A DNA stretch of 64,000 bases from Enterobacter sp. Ag1 (GTDB lineage Bacteria > Pseudomonadota > Gammaproteobacteria > Enterobacterales > Enterobacteriaceae), in contig AKXM01000032.1 in the NCBI GenBank assembly GCA_000277545.1, positions 37,686 to 101,685 on the forward strand. The letters run 5' to 3'. The notes below the pieces were generated by a model, which was given only the letters and a program-made list of their open reading frames with translations, was not told the DNA's origin and did no database searches. Both the position numbers and the translations under genes were made by a program. Positions 56,015 through 64,000 of this stretch are shown piece after piece (position 1 is the first letter of the stretch; the number at the start of each line of letters is the position of its first letter).

Positions 56015-58180
56015 TTAGAAGCTGTAGTTTGCCGTCAGCGAGAAGCTGCGCGGGGCGCCATAAACCACATAGTCGGAAAGCCAGGATTCATATTCTTTGT
56101 CGAACAGGTTATTGATGTTGCCCTGCACGGCGAAGTTTTTCGTTACCTGGTAACGGGTGAAGAGATCCACCAGCGCGTAGCTGCCCTGTTTGATGCGGGT
56201 GTTGCCGTTCGGGCCGTAGGCATCCTGCCAGGTTTTACTCTGCCAGTTCACACCGCCGCCCACGGTCACTTCCGGCAGCATCGGTAGCTGGTAGCGGGTG
56301 AACAGCTTCAGCGTGGTGCGCGGCTGGTCCGGGTTTACCGCGTCGCCGTTATTGTCATCTGCCACATAGCGGGAAGCCCCGAAGGTCAGTTGCCAGTTAT
56401 CGGTCAGCGCGCCGTTCAGCTCAAACTCCACGCCGCGGCTTACGGTGCCGTCCACGGATTTATACGCCGTTTCACCAGGGTTGCCGTTAACCGGCGTGCC
56501 GAGCGACTGGGCAACTTTGTCCTGTTCGATGCGGAACACCGCCAGCGAGGTGGTCAGGCGCGTGTTAAACCAGTCTACTTTCACGCCCGCTTCATAGCTC
56601 TTCCCGGTGGTTGGGTCGAGGTAATCGCCGTTGACGTCGCGCTTGTCGGTTGGCTGGAAGATGGAGGTATAGCTGGTGTAGGCCGACCAGGTGTCATTGA
56701 TGTCGTAAACCAGCCCCGCGTACGGCGTCACGTCGTGTTTTTTGCTGCTCAGGCTGGTTTGCGGCGCGGTGGACGGATTGTAGTCCGCGTCCCATTCGGT
56801 ATAGCGGGCGCCCACAATCAGGTGCAGCGGGTCAGCCAGCGAGAAACGTGCGGCGGTGTAGGCGGCCTGCTGGCGCACCACATCTTTGCTGTAGAGCGAG
56901 AAGGCTGACCAGCTTGGGTCTGCGACGCTGCTGTAGAAGCTGTCCATCGCGATGCCGCCGTAAGGCAAGCCGGTGTTCGGCATGGCGTTGTCGTAGTGGT
57001 TACGCTGGCGGCTGTAGCTGCCGCCGAACATCAGCTCGTGCTGGCGGCCAAACAGGTCAAAGCCGCCGCGCACAAACGCATCCACCGAATCCTGTTTACG
57101 CTCGCCCCGGTTCCAGCCGCCATAGGCGCTGGTGCCCGCGCCGGTGACTTTATCCGGGAAGCCGGTGACGTACATCAGCTTAGAGTCGAAGTTGGTTTCG
57201 GCGTGCAGCGTGTTAATTCGCGCTTCCCAGCCGTTATCAAAGCGCTGGACCAGGTTGGCGAACACTTTGGTGGCGTCTTTATTGGAGTAAGCCCAGTCCG
57301 GCGCGGTGGTGGCACTGCGGCTAAAGTGCGTCCGGCTGCCGTCGGCATACCAGGTGGGCAGGCCGCCCCAGGTCGGGCTGTCGTCATTGCTTTCCTGGTA
57401 GTCGTAGCCGACGGAAAGCGTGGTGGAGTCGGTCAAATCGGCATCCACCACGCCGTAGATAAATTTCTTGCGGTAGTGGCTTTTGTCCAGCCAGGTGTCG
57501 TTGTCCTGGTAGCCGGTGACCACGCGGCCCCGCACGTTGCCGGACTCGCTCAGCGGCGCGGAAAGATCGGCCACATAGCGCTGCTTGTCCCAGCTACCGT
57601 AGCTGGCGGACACGTTGCCTTTAAATTCGCGGCTGTCGGCGTGCTTGCGCACCATGTTGATGTACGCCGATGGATTGCCGCTGCCGCTCATCAGCCCCGC
57701 CGCGCCGCGCACTACTTCAATATTTTCAAACACGGCGGTATCCGATCCGGTATCACCGAAGTCCCAGACGTCGCTAACCTGCGTGGGCATGTCGTCGTAG
57801 GCATAGTTGCTGATGAAGAAGCCGCGCGCAAAGTAGGTGGCACGGCTGCTGTCCACCAGCTTGGTGCTGATGCCGGTGGTGTTATCCAGCACCTCGCCGA
57901 TGGTTTGCAGGTTCTGATCCTGAATACGCTGCTGGCTGATGACGCTGACGGATTGCGGGATATCGCGCGGAACCAGCAGCAGCTTGGTGCCGGTGGTGGT
58001 GGTTTTGACGCTGTAATCCTGTTCCTGTCCCGCCAGCGGATTGTCCGCCTGAGTATTCACCGTGATGGTGTCTTCTGCCTGCGCAGAAGGCAGCAGCGCC
58101 AGCGCAATGGCCGCCGCCAGGAGTGATGGGCCGCCTGCCCGTAACGTGAACCGATCCCTGGAGAAGTTAACAAATGCCAT
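56015..58180 (-). CDS. TonB-dependent siderophore receptor (FhuE-like)
   Basis: The 721-residue outer-membrane protein has a signal peptide (ending PSAQA), a TonB box (DTITV), a plug domain (DIPQSVSVISQQRI, VEVVRGAAGLMSGSGNPSAYINMVRKH) and a 22-strand barrel ending SLTANYSF. Closest recognised relative is E. coli FhuE (coprogen, rhodotorulic acid, ferrioxamine B), with shared blocks DADLTDSTTLSVGYDYQ and YTSIFQP. Specificity is inferred. The start has a GAGGG ribosome-binding site. Expected Fur control could not be confirmed by a clear box. Confidence 0.9.
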   Translation of the reverse strand: MAFVNFSRDRFTLRAGGPSLLAAAIALALLPSAQAEDTITVNTQADNPLAGQEQDYSVKTTTTGTKLLLVPRDIPQSVSVISQQRIQDQNLQTIGEVLDNTTGISTKLVDSSRATYFARGFFISNYAYDDMPTQVSDVWDFGDTGSDTAVFENIEVVRGAAGLMSGSGNPSAYINMVRKHADSREFKGNVSASYGSWDKQRYVADLSAPLSESGNVRGRVVTGYQDNDTWLDKSHYRKKFIYGVVDADLTDSTTLSVGYDYQESNDDSPTWGGLPTWYADGSRTHFSRSATTAPDWAYSNKDATKVFANLVQRFDNGWEARINTLHAETNFDSKLMYVTGFPDKVTGAGTSAYGGWNRGERKQDSVDAFVRGGFDLFGRQHELMFGGSYSRQRNHYDNAMPNTGLPYGGIAMDSFYSSVADPSWSAFSLYSKDVVRQQAAYTAARFSLADPLHLIVGARYTEWDADYNPSTAPQTSLSSKKHDVTPYAGLVYDINDTWSAYTSYTSIFQPTDKRDVNGDYLDPTTGKSYEAGVKVDWFNTRLTTSLAVFRIEQDKVAQSLGTPVNGNPGETAYKSVDGTVSRGVEFELNGALTDNWQLTFGASRYVADDNNGDAVNPDQPRTTLKLFTRYQLPMLPEVTVGGGVNWQSKTWQDAYGPNGNTRIKQGSYALVDLFTRYQVTKNFAVQGNINNLFDKEYESWLSDYVVYGAPRSFSLTANYSF

Positions 58181-58542
58181 GTTAAACCCTCATTTTTGCA
58201 GTGCTGCGGCGTTTTCCGTGGCCGGCACCTTTTTTTGATTTTTATAAAGACGCGCACGATTAAATGCGGATGAGAAATATACGCATTTGTATTTAACCTG
58301 TAAACAAATGTAATCCTCTGAGGGTTAACGAAGATTGCACCGTTGCGGGGCAAAAATGGGCGTTTGGTGGCAATAAAAATTGCCGCTTTCGCTTTACAAA
58401 CCGACACGTAATTCTGCTGTTAAAACAGCCTCATCATCTGGCTTATTGCATAGGTTGTGATAGATTCCTCTCGCTTTCAAAACATACACAGCAAAATACG
58501 CTGCGAAGCCTCTCTCTTTTTTCAGGTAAACGATCGGACGCC
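58181..58542. promoter_or_regulatory. fhuE-like/emrD divergent control region with two overlapping inverted repeats
   Basis: AAATGCG-N13-CGCATTT (58262-58288) and CATTTGT-N13-ACAAATG (58284-58310) are perfect 7-bp inverted repeats of equal spacing that share bases. They lie 80-130 bp before the receptor ATG. No good 19-bp Fur consensus was found. Confidence 0.55.
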
Positions 58543-59727
58543 ATGAGAAAGTTAGCCAATATCCACCTGCTGATGATGTTGATTCTGCTGGTTGCTGTCG
58601 GGCAGATGACACAGACGATTTATATTCCTTCTATTCCCGATATGGCTCATGAAATGGGCGTACGCAGCGGCGCGATTCAGCGCGTGATGGCGGCCTATTT
58701 GTTTACCTACGGCGTGTCTCAGCTGTTTTATGGCCCGCTTTCCGATCGCATTGGCCGCCGCCCGGTGATCCTCGCCGGCATGGTGATTTTTATGCTGGCG
58801 ACGCTCGGTGCACTGTTTACCACTAATTTGCATATTCTGGTGCTGGCAAGCGCCCTGCAGGGCATGGGCACCGGGGTCGCGGGCGTGATGGCGAGAACCA
58901 TGCCGCGCGATCTCTACGAAGGCGGTGATTTACGCCAGGCCAACAGCCTGCTGAACATGGGCATTCTGGTGAGTCCGCTGCTGGCACCGGTTATTGGCGG
59001 GATGCTGGACAGCGTCTGGGGCTGGCGGGCCTGCTACGGTTTCCTGCTGCTGCTGTGTGCCATTGTCGCGTTTTCTATGTGGCGCTGGCTGCCCGAAACT
59101 CGCCCGGCAGACGCCACGCCGCCTCGCCTGATGCGCAGCTACAAAATGCTGCTCGGCAATATCTCCTTTAACTGCTATCTGCTGATGCTGGTTGGTGGCC
59201 TGGCGGGCGTGGCGGTGTTTGAAGCCTGCTCCGGCGTACTGATGGGCGGCGTACTCGGCCTGAACGGCGTGGTGGTCAGCATTCTGTTTATTCTGCCCAT
59301 TCCGGCGGCGTTTTTTGGCTCCTGGTACGCGGGCCGCCAGAACGTGCGTTTCTCCAGCCTGATGTGGCAGGCGGTATTGAGCTGCCTGTTCGCCGGGATT
59401 TTCATGTGGATCCCAGGCTGGTTCGGCATCATGAATATCTGGACACTGCTGGTACCTGCGGCGCTGTTCTTCTTCGGCGCAGGCATGCTGTTCCCGCTGG
59501 CGACCAGCGGCGCGATGGAGCCGTTCCCGTTCCTGGCCGGTACCGCAGGGGCGCTGGTTGGCGGTCTGCAAAACATCGGCTCCGGCGTGATGGCCTGGTT
59601 CTCCGCGCTGATGCCACAAACCGGGCAATACAGCATCGGCATGCTGATGACCGCGATGGGCGTGCTGATCCTGTGCTGCTGGCTGCCGCTGGCGCAGCGG
59701 TTCCAGCATCATGGCGAGACAGTTTAG
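58543..59727 (+). CDS. emrD: Multidrug resistance protein EmrD
   Basis: The 394-residue MFS transporter has 12 membrane spans. Identity with E. coli EmrD is high, for example GQMTQTIYIPSIPDMA, QLFYGPLSDRIGRRPVILAGM and FFFGAGMLFPLATSGAMEPFPFL. EmrD exports amphipathic compounds and uncouplers with a proton antiport mechanism. It converges with dsdC, stops one base apart. Confidence 0.95.
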   Translation: MRKLANIHLLMMLILLVAVGQMTQTIYIPSIPDMAHEMGVRSGAIQRVMAAYLFTYGVSQLFYGPLSDRIGRRPVILAGMVIFMLATLGALFTTNLHILVLASALQGMGTGVAGVMARTMPRDLYEGGDLRQANSLLNMGILVSPLLAPVIGGMLDSVWGWRACYGFLLLLCAIVAFSMWRWLPETRPADATPPRLMRSYKMLLGNISFNCYLLMLVGGLAGVAVFEACSGVLMGGVLGLNGVVVSILFILPIPAAFFGSWYAGRQNVRFSSLMWQAVLSCLFAGIFMWIPGWFGIMNIWTLLVPAALFFFGAGMLFPLATSGAMEPFPFLAGTAGALVGGLQNIGSGVMAWFSALMPQTGQYSIGMLMTAMGVLILCCWLPLAQRFQHHGETV

Positions 59728-60663
59728 TTATTTAGCCTCTTCGGCAAGGTTTTTCAGCCAGCTAATAAAAGCGTCAATCTTCGGCCATTGTCGGCCACTG
59801 AGGGTCGAAATGTAGTAATGCTGATGGCATTTTAACGTTTTCTCCCCAAACGGGGCGATGAGCTCGCCCCGCTCCAGCCGCTTTTGCACCAGCCTTTTTC
59901 TCCCCATCGCTACGCCAACGTGGTTCATCGCGGCAATCACCGCCAGGTCAGAGCGATCGAAGCCTATGCCCGTCGAGGCCGGGAGTTCAATACCAAACTG
60001 CTGAGCCCAGCTGTACCACTCATCGGTGCCGGAATCATTGCTCCACGCCTGCCGGTCATGCAGCAAAGTACAGTGGCGCAGTTGAGCAGGCCGGGAATTG
60101 AGTTCAAAGCGGCGGGCATATTCCGGGCTGCAAACCGGCAGAATCGCCTCATCCATCAGAAAATGGTGGCTCAGTTGCGAGGAAGGCGCATCGTCAAAAT
60201 AGAGCGCCAGATCGATACCCGCACGCTGTAAATTGAGGTTGTCGTTCCCGGTCAGAATAGTTAACGAGATAGCAGGGTAGCGCTGGGTGAAATCCCCCAG
60301 CGCGGGCACCAGCCAGCACTGGGCGATCGACGGCCTGGAGTACACGGTCAGCACCCCCGAGAGTTCCTGGTTTTTGATATCCAGAATCTCCTGGTTCAAC
60401 GTGTCCAGAGACGATTTCAGCGCCCAGAACACCCGCTTGCCTTCGTGCGTCAGTTCCACTTTACGATGCGAGCGAACAAAAAGCTGGATCCCTAGCTCCT
60501 CTTCCAGCTGGTTTATCCGGTGGCTAACCGCGCTGGGGCTGAGTGACAGTTCATCCGCCGCCAGTGCAAAAGATTGATGGCGCGCCGCCACCTCAAAAGT
60601 GTACAGCTTCGACAGCTGCCAGCCGTTTAATAACCGATTTCGCCCCTCGCGTGACGTTTCCAT
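59728..60663 (-). CDS. dsdC: D-serine deaminase activator DsdC
   Basis: The 311-residue LysR activator has the DNA-binding domain QLSKLYTFEVAARHQSFALAADELSLSPSAVSHRINQLE and a C-terminal D-serine sensing domain. Length equals E. coli DsdC. I chose ATG 60663 (METSREGRN), which is preceded by GAGAGAGGT. It is divergent from dsdX and activates dsdXA with D-serine and CRP. Confidence 0.95.
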   Translation of the reverse strand: METSREGRNRLLNGWQLSKLYTFEVAARHQSFALAADELSLSPSAVSHRINQLEEELGIQLFVRSHRKVELTHEGKRVFWALKSSLDTLNQEILDIKNQELSGVLTVYSRPSIAQCWLVPALGDFTQRYPAISLTILTGNDNLNLQRAGIDLALYFDDAPSSQLSHHFLMDEAILPVCSPEYARRFELNSRPAQLRHCTLLHDRQAWSNDSGTDEWYSWAQQFGIELPASTGIGFDRSDLAVIAAMNHVGVAMGRKRLVQKRLERGELIAPFGEKTLKCHQHYYISTLSGRQWPKIDAFISWLKNLAEEAK

Positions 60664-60764
60664 CGTGACCTCTCTCTCAATTCCAGCGGCCAAGTTTAAA
60701 AAATCCGTGGCTAACCAGCAGCATTTAGTTGAAGAAAAGCGAACCTGAAACACATTTCATCGCC

Positions 60765-60782
60765 TGATTTCGACTCAAATCA
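60765..60782. promoter_or_regulatory. Candidate DsdC operator
   Basis: TGATTT-CGACTC-AAATCA is a perfect 6-bp inverted repeat with LysR-type spacing between dsdC and dsdX. A TGTGA half-site follows at about 60805 and may belong to CRP. Confidence 0.62.
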
Positions 60783-60887
60783 CCCTATTGATTCAATTTA
60801 CCTCATGTGAAAGGCCAGTTTTATCGTTTGTCAGCCCGGATGGATTTATATCCAATAGCCCGCAAATGATGCACAGGAGAAGGGCTA

Positions 60888-62225
60888 ATGGGATCGCAAA
60901 TCTGGGTGGTGGGTACGCTGCTTGCCAGCATAGTGTTAATCGTGTTGACCATCATAAAACTGAAGCTTCATCCTTTCCTCGCGCTGCTGCTGGCGAGCTT
61001 TTTCGTCGGCGTGATGATGGGCATGGGCCCGCTGGAGATGGTCAACGCAGTGGAAAGCGGCATCGGCGGCACACTCGGCTTTTTAGCCGCGGTCATCGGG
61101 TTGGGGACCATTCTGGGAAAAATGATGGAAGTCTCCGGCGCCGCCGAACGCATTGGCCTGGCGCTGCAGCGCTGCCGCTGGCTTTCCGCCGACGTGATTA
61201 TGGTACTGGTCGGCCTGATTTGCGGCATTACGTTGTTCGTTGAGGTTGGCGTGGTGCTGCTCATCCCGCTGGCCTTTTCCATCGCCAAAAAGACCCACAC
61301 TTCGCTGCTGAAACTGGCGATCCCGCTGTGTACCGCGCTGATGGCCGTTCACTGCGTGGTGCCCCCACATCCGGCGGCGCTGTTTGTGACCAATAAACTC
61401 GGCGCCGATGTAGGCACCGTGATTGTGTATGGCTTAGCGGTTGGCCTGCTGGCGTCTCTGGTGGGTGGCCCGCTCTTTCTGAAATGCCTGGGCAAGCGTC
61501 TGCCGTTTAAATCCGTTCCCGTCGAATTTTCATATCTGCAAACGCGCGATGCGGCTTCTCTGCCGTCCTTGAGCGCCACGCTGTTTACCGTGCTGCTACC
61601 CATTGGCCTGATGCTGGCGAAGACGCTCGCTGAGCTGAACATGACCCCGGGCAGCACGGCTTATACCGCGCTGGAGTTTATCGGCAACCCGATTACCGCC
61701 ATGTTTATCGCCGTTTTCGTGGCCTATTATCTGCTGGGACTGCGTCAGAACATGGGTATAGCTACGCTGCTGAGCCACACCGAAACTGGCTTTGGCTCCA
61801 TCGCGAATATCCTGATGATCATCGGGGCAGGCGGCGCGTTTAACGCCATTCTCAAGGCCAGCGGCATGGCAGACAGCCTGGCGCTGAGCCTTTCCAGCCT
61901 GCATATGCATCCGATCCTGCTGGCCTGGCTGGTTGCCCTTATCCTTCACGCCGCCGTCGGGTCTGCGACCGTGGCGATGATGGGCGCCACGGCTATCGTT
62001 GCTCCGCTGCTGCCGCTCTATCCCAACGTCAGTCCGGAGATTGTGACGCTCGCCATCGGCTCCGGCGCTATCGGCTGCACCATTGTGACGGATTCGCTGT
62101 TCTGGCTGGTGAAGCAGTACTGCGGCGCGACGCTCCATGAAACCTTTAAGTACTACACCACGGCGACATTCATCGCTTCTTTAGTTGCACTGGCCGGCAC
62201 ATTCCTGCTTTCCTTTATCATCTGA
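60888..62225 (+). CDS. dsdX: D-serine transporter DsdX
   Basis: The 445-residue GntP-family permease has about 12 membrane spans and shows [28 protein letters not shown] and [20 protein letters not shown]. It imports D-serine. The start has an AGGAGAAGG ribosome-binding site, and dsdA begins 17 bp after the stop, giving a dsdXA operon. Confidence 0.95.
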   Translation: MGSQIWVVGTLLASIVLIVLTIIKLKLHPFLALLLASFFVGVMMGMGPLEMVNAVESGIGGTLGFLAAVIGLGTILGKMMEVSGAAERIGLALQRCRWLSADVIMVLVGLICGITLFVEVGVVLLIPLAFSIAKKTHTSLLKLAIPLCTALMAVHCVVPPHPAALFVTNKLGADVGTVIVYGLAVGLLASLVGGPLFLKCLGKRLPFKSVPVEFSYLQTRDAASLPSLSATLFTVLLPIGLMLAKTLAELNMTPGSTAYTALEFIGNPITAMFIAVFVAYYLLGLRQNMGIATLLSHTETGFGSIANILMIIGAGGAFNAILKASGMADSLALSLSSLHMHPILLAWLVALILHAAVGSATVAMMGATAIVAPLLPLYPNVSPEIVTLAIGSGAIGCTIVTDSLFWLVKQYCGATLHETFKYYTTATFIASLVALAGTFLLSFII

Positions 62226-62242
62226 GCGCCAGGAGGCTCGTT

Positions 62243-63571
62243 ATGCAATCGACAGAATTACACGCGTTAACCGAAAAATTTCCGCTGCTCAGCGAGCTTA
62301 CCGCCCTGAACGAAACGACCTGGTTTAATCCGGGAGCCACCTCCCTTGCCGAAGGCTTACCGCATGTTGGCCTGACTGAGCAGGACGTGAAAGAGGCGCA
62401 CGCCAGGCTGGCTCGTTTTGCGCCTTATCTGGCCAAAGCATTCCCGGAAACCGCCGCAACCGGTGGGATTATCGAGTCAGAGCTGGCCGCCATTCCGGCG
62501 ATGCAAAAGCGCCTGGAAAAAGAAAATGGGCAGCGGCTCTTCGGTAAACTGTGGCTGAAAAAAGACAGCCATCTGCCTATTTCTGGCTCGATTAAGGCTC
62601 GCGGGGGCATTTATGAAGTCCTGACTCACGCAGAAAAACTGGCTACCGAGGCGGGCCTACTGAGTCCTGAAGATGACTACAGCCAGCTGCTTTCTCCTGA
62701 ATTACGCGAGTTTTTCAGCCGCTATAGCATCGCCGTTGGCTCTACCGGCAACCTGGGTCTGTCGATTGGGATCATCAGCGCCCGAATTGGCTTCCGCGTC
62801 ACGGTGCATATGTCCGCCGACGCCCGCGAATGGAAAAAAGCTAAACTGCGCAGCCACGGCGTGGAGGTGGTTGAATACGCCGAAGATTACGGGGTTGCCG
62901 TTGAGCAAGGGAGAAAAGCCGCCGAGGCTGACGCCAACTGCTTCTTTATCGATGATGAAAATTCCCGCACGCTGTTCCTTGGCTACGCCGTCGCCGGGCA
63001 ACGGCTAAAAGATCAATTCTCGCAACAGGCTATTACCGTCGATGAGCAGCACCCTTTGTTTGTCTATCTGCCCTGCGGCGTCGGCGGCGGCCCCGGTGGC
63101 GTGGCGTTTGGGCTGAAACTGGCCTTTGGCGACCACGTTCATTGTATTTTTGCCGAGCCAACCCACTCCCCCTGCATGCTGTTGGGGGTTTATACCGGCC
63201 TGCATGATGCGCTTTCCGTGCAGGATATCGGGATAGATAACCTGACCGCCGCCGACGGTCTGGCCGTGGGACGGGCTTCCGGCTTTGTCGGCAGAGCAAT
63301 GCAAAGGCTGCTGGACGGCTTCTATACCGTGGACGATCAAACGCTGTACAACCTGCTAGGCTGGCTGGCTGAAGAGGAAAATATTCGCCTGGAGCCGTCG
63401 GCCCTGGCTGGTATGGCCGGGCCGCAGCGCGTGTGCGCGACGACGTCTTACCATGAGCTGCAGGGCTTCAGCGCCCAACAGCTTGATAACGCGACGCACC
63501 TGGTCTGGGCCACCGGAGGCGGTATGGTTCCTGAGGCTGAGATGGCGCAGTATTTAACGAAGGCTCGCTGA
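62243..63571 (+). CDS. dsdA: D-serine ammonia-lyase
   Basis: The 442-residue PLP enzyme converts D-serine to pyruvate and ammonia. The PLP lysine K118 lies in [12 protein letters not shown], and the phosphate-binding glycine loop is [15 protein letters not shown]. Length matches E. coli DsdA. The ribosome-binding site AGGAGG is strong. It provides D-serine detoxification and catabolism, common in urinary-tract isolates. Confidence 0.97.
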   Translation: MQSTELHALTEKFPLLSELTALNETTWFNPGATSLAEGLPHVGLTEQDVKEAHARLARFAPYLAKAFPETAATGGIIESELAAIPAMQKRLEKENGQRLFGKLWLKKDSHLPISGSIKARGGIYEVLTHAEKLATEAGLLSPEDDYSQLLSPELREFFSRYSIAVGSTGNLGLSIGIISARIGFRVTVHMSADAREWKKAKLRSHGVEVVEYAEDYGVAVEQGRKAAEADANCFFIDDENSRTLFLGYAVAGQRLKDQFSQQAITVDEQHPLFVYLPCGVGGGPGGVAFGLKLAFGDHVHCIFAEPTHSPCMLLGVYTGLHDALSVQDIGIDNLTAADGLAVGRASGFVGRAMQRLLDGFYTVDDQTLYNLLGWLAEEENIRLEPSALAGMAGPQRVCATTSYHELQGFSAQQLDNATHLVWATGGGMVPEAEMAQYLTKAR

Positions 63572-63599
63572 TTAGCCCCTCACCCCAGCCCTCTCCCCA
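63572..63599. repeat. GC-rich intergenic palindromic repeat, copy 6, interrupted by an IS
   Basis: CCCCTCACCCCAGCCCTCTCCCC is the left arm of the family. The expected GGGGAGAGGG arm is missing, because an IS481-type end starts here. Confidence 0.8.
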
Positions 63600-64000
63600 T
63601 GTACGGTCCGGGGACATCGTGAACACTTGTTCGGGGACATGGTAGACACTTACAACTAAGGCATAAGAACCCGTTTATGGAGCCGCTTATGCCGTGGGAT
63701 GCGAGAGATACCATGTCATTACGTTCTGAGTTTGTTCTGCTCGCCTCGCAGGACGGGGCGAACATTCGTCTTCTGTGCCGTCGCTATGGCATTTCTCCTG
63801 CCACTGGCTACAAGTGGCTTCATCGCTGGTTACAGGACGGCACTGCCGGTCTTGCTGACCGTTCACGTGCACCACACTTTTCCCCCGCAAGAACCGACGA
63901 CAGCATTACCGACCTGCTGCGGATGGCACATGCCACACATCCACGCTGGGGAGCCCGCAAGATTAAGGGCTGGCTTGAAGACCACGGGCATCAGTTGCCC
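63600..64000 (+). mobile_element. IS481-family insertion sequence, left part
   Basis: The element probably begins with TGTACGGTCCGGGGACAT at about 63600. It shows two 23-bp direct repeats (CGGGGACAT at 63609 and 63632, each followed by a GTnnACACTT-like stretch), then the transposase gene. The right end lies beyond the window. The exact left boundary and any target duplication cannot be set from one end. Confidence 0.8.
63689..64000 (+). CDS. IS481-family transposase, N-terminal part
   Basis: At least 104 residues are visible: MPWDARDTMSLRSEFVLLA, then a helix-turn-helix (NIRLLCRRYGISPATGYKWLHRWLQDG, LADRSRAPHFSPAR) and the start of the linker HPRWGARKIKGWLEDHGHQLP. The DDE catalytic domain is beyond the edge. 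An in-frame ATG at 63677 would add four residues (MEPL). The frame is open to the last base, so the gene continues out of the window and no damage is seen. Confidence 0.9.
   Translation, partial: MPWDARDTMSLRSEFVLLASQDGANIRLLCRRYGISPATGYKWLHRWLQDGTAGLADRSRAPHFSPARTDDSITDLLRMAHATHPRWGARKIKGWLEDHGHQLP

Noticed and set aside
58181..58400. Fur box before the FhuE-like receptor
   Set aside because: The best 19-bp candidate matches only about half of the consensus positions, so it was not called.
1..64000. CRISPR array
   Set aside because: No series of regularly spaced identical repeats with unique spacers was seen; the recurring GC-rich palindromes are scattered between genes.

Overview
The window is chromosomal DNA of an Enterobacteriaceae member. 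Many proteins are nearly co-linear with Escherichia coli K-12 products (PitA, UspA, PrlC, RlmJ, Gor, MtlA/D/R, SelA/B, FdoGHI, IdnDOTR, DsdCXA). The order differs from K-12: blocks that are far apart in K-12 are adjacent here, and dtpB and idnK are missing from their usual places. The background is GC-rich. A few visibly AT-rich accessory patches stand out. The genus cannot be fixed from this sequence alone; an Enterobacter/Cedecea/Kosakonia-type organism is an inference.

Layout. 1-13.8 kb: yhiN, pitA, uspB/uspA, a DUF559 protein where dtpB would be expected, prlC-rsmJ behind a heat-shock promoter, a large class A acid phosphatase, rlmJ, gor, a small unknown protein, a Kdo hydroxylase and a GNAT acetyltransferase. 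13.8-23 kb is accessory: an omptin surface protease, a DUF3289 protein with two tandem DUF943 proteins (possible effector/immunity module), nudI, a HEPN-membrane-ankyrin protein (STY4199 family), yjiR/yjiS, a cupin, a second GNAT and a DUF1471 protein. 23-29.4 kb: the mannitol operon mtlADR with yibL and five CRP boxes upstream of mtlA, then a quinone reductase/LysR pair. 29.5-31.1 kb: a lone AT-rich KAP P-loop NTPase.

31.2-45.6 kb holds nearly the whole selenocysteine apparatus together with its client enzyme: yibF, selA, selB, aldB, fdhD, fdoG (in-frame UGA with a SECIS hairpin), fdoH, fdoI, fdhE and, 2 kb further on, selC (tRNA-Sec). Only selD is absent. SelA charges tRNA-Sec, SelB delivers it at the fdoG UGA, FdhD and FdhE mature the enzyme, and FdoGHI oxidises formate at the membrane.

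46-64 kb: idnDOTR (L-idonate catabolism, with two terminators between idnO and idnT), a truncated HAD phosphatase pseudogene, a DUF5666 protein, a LysR/DHA2 exporter/phosphoesterase group, a lipoprotein, a FhuE-like siderophore receptor, emrD and the D-serine operon dsdC/dsdXA. At the right edge an IS481-family element enters one copy of a GC-rich intergenic palindrome that occurs six times in the window. The most promising leads for unusual biology are the KAP NTPase, the HEPN-ankyrin protein, the DUF3289/DUF943 module and the terminator pair inside idnDOTR.
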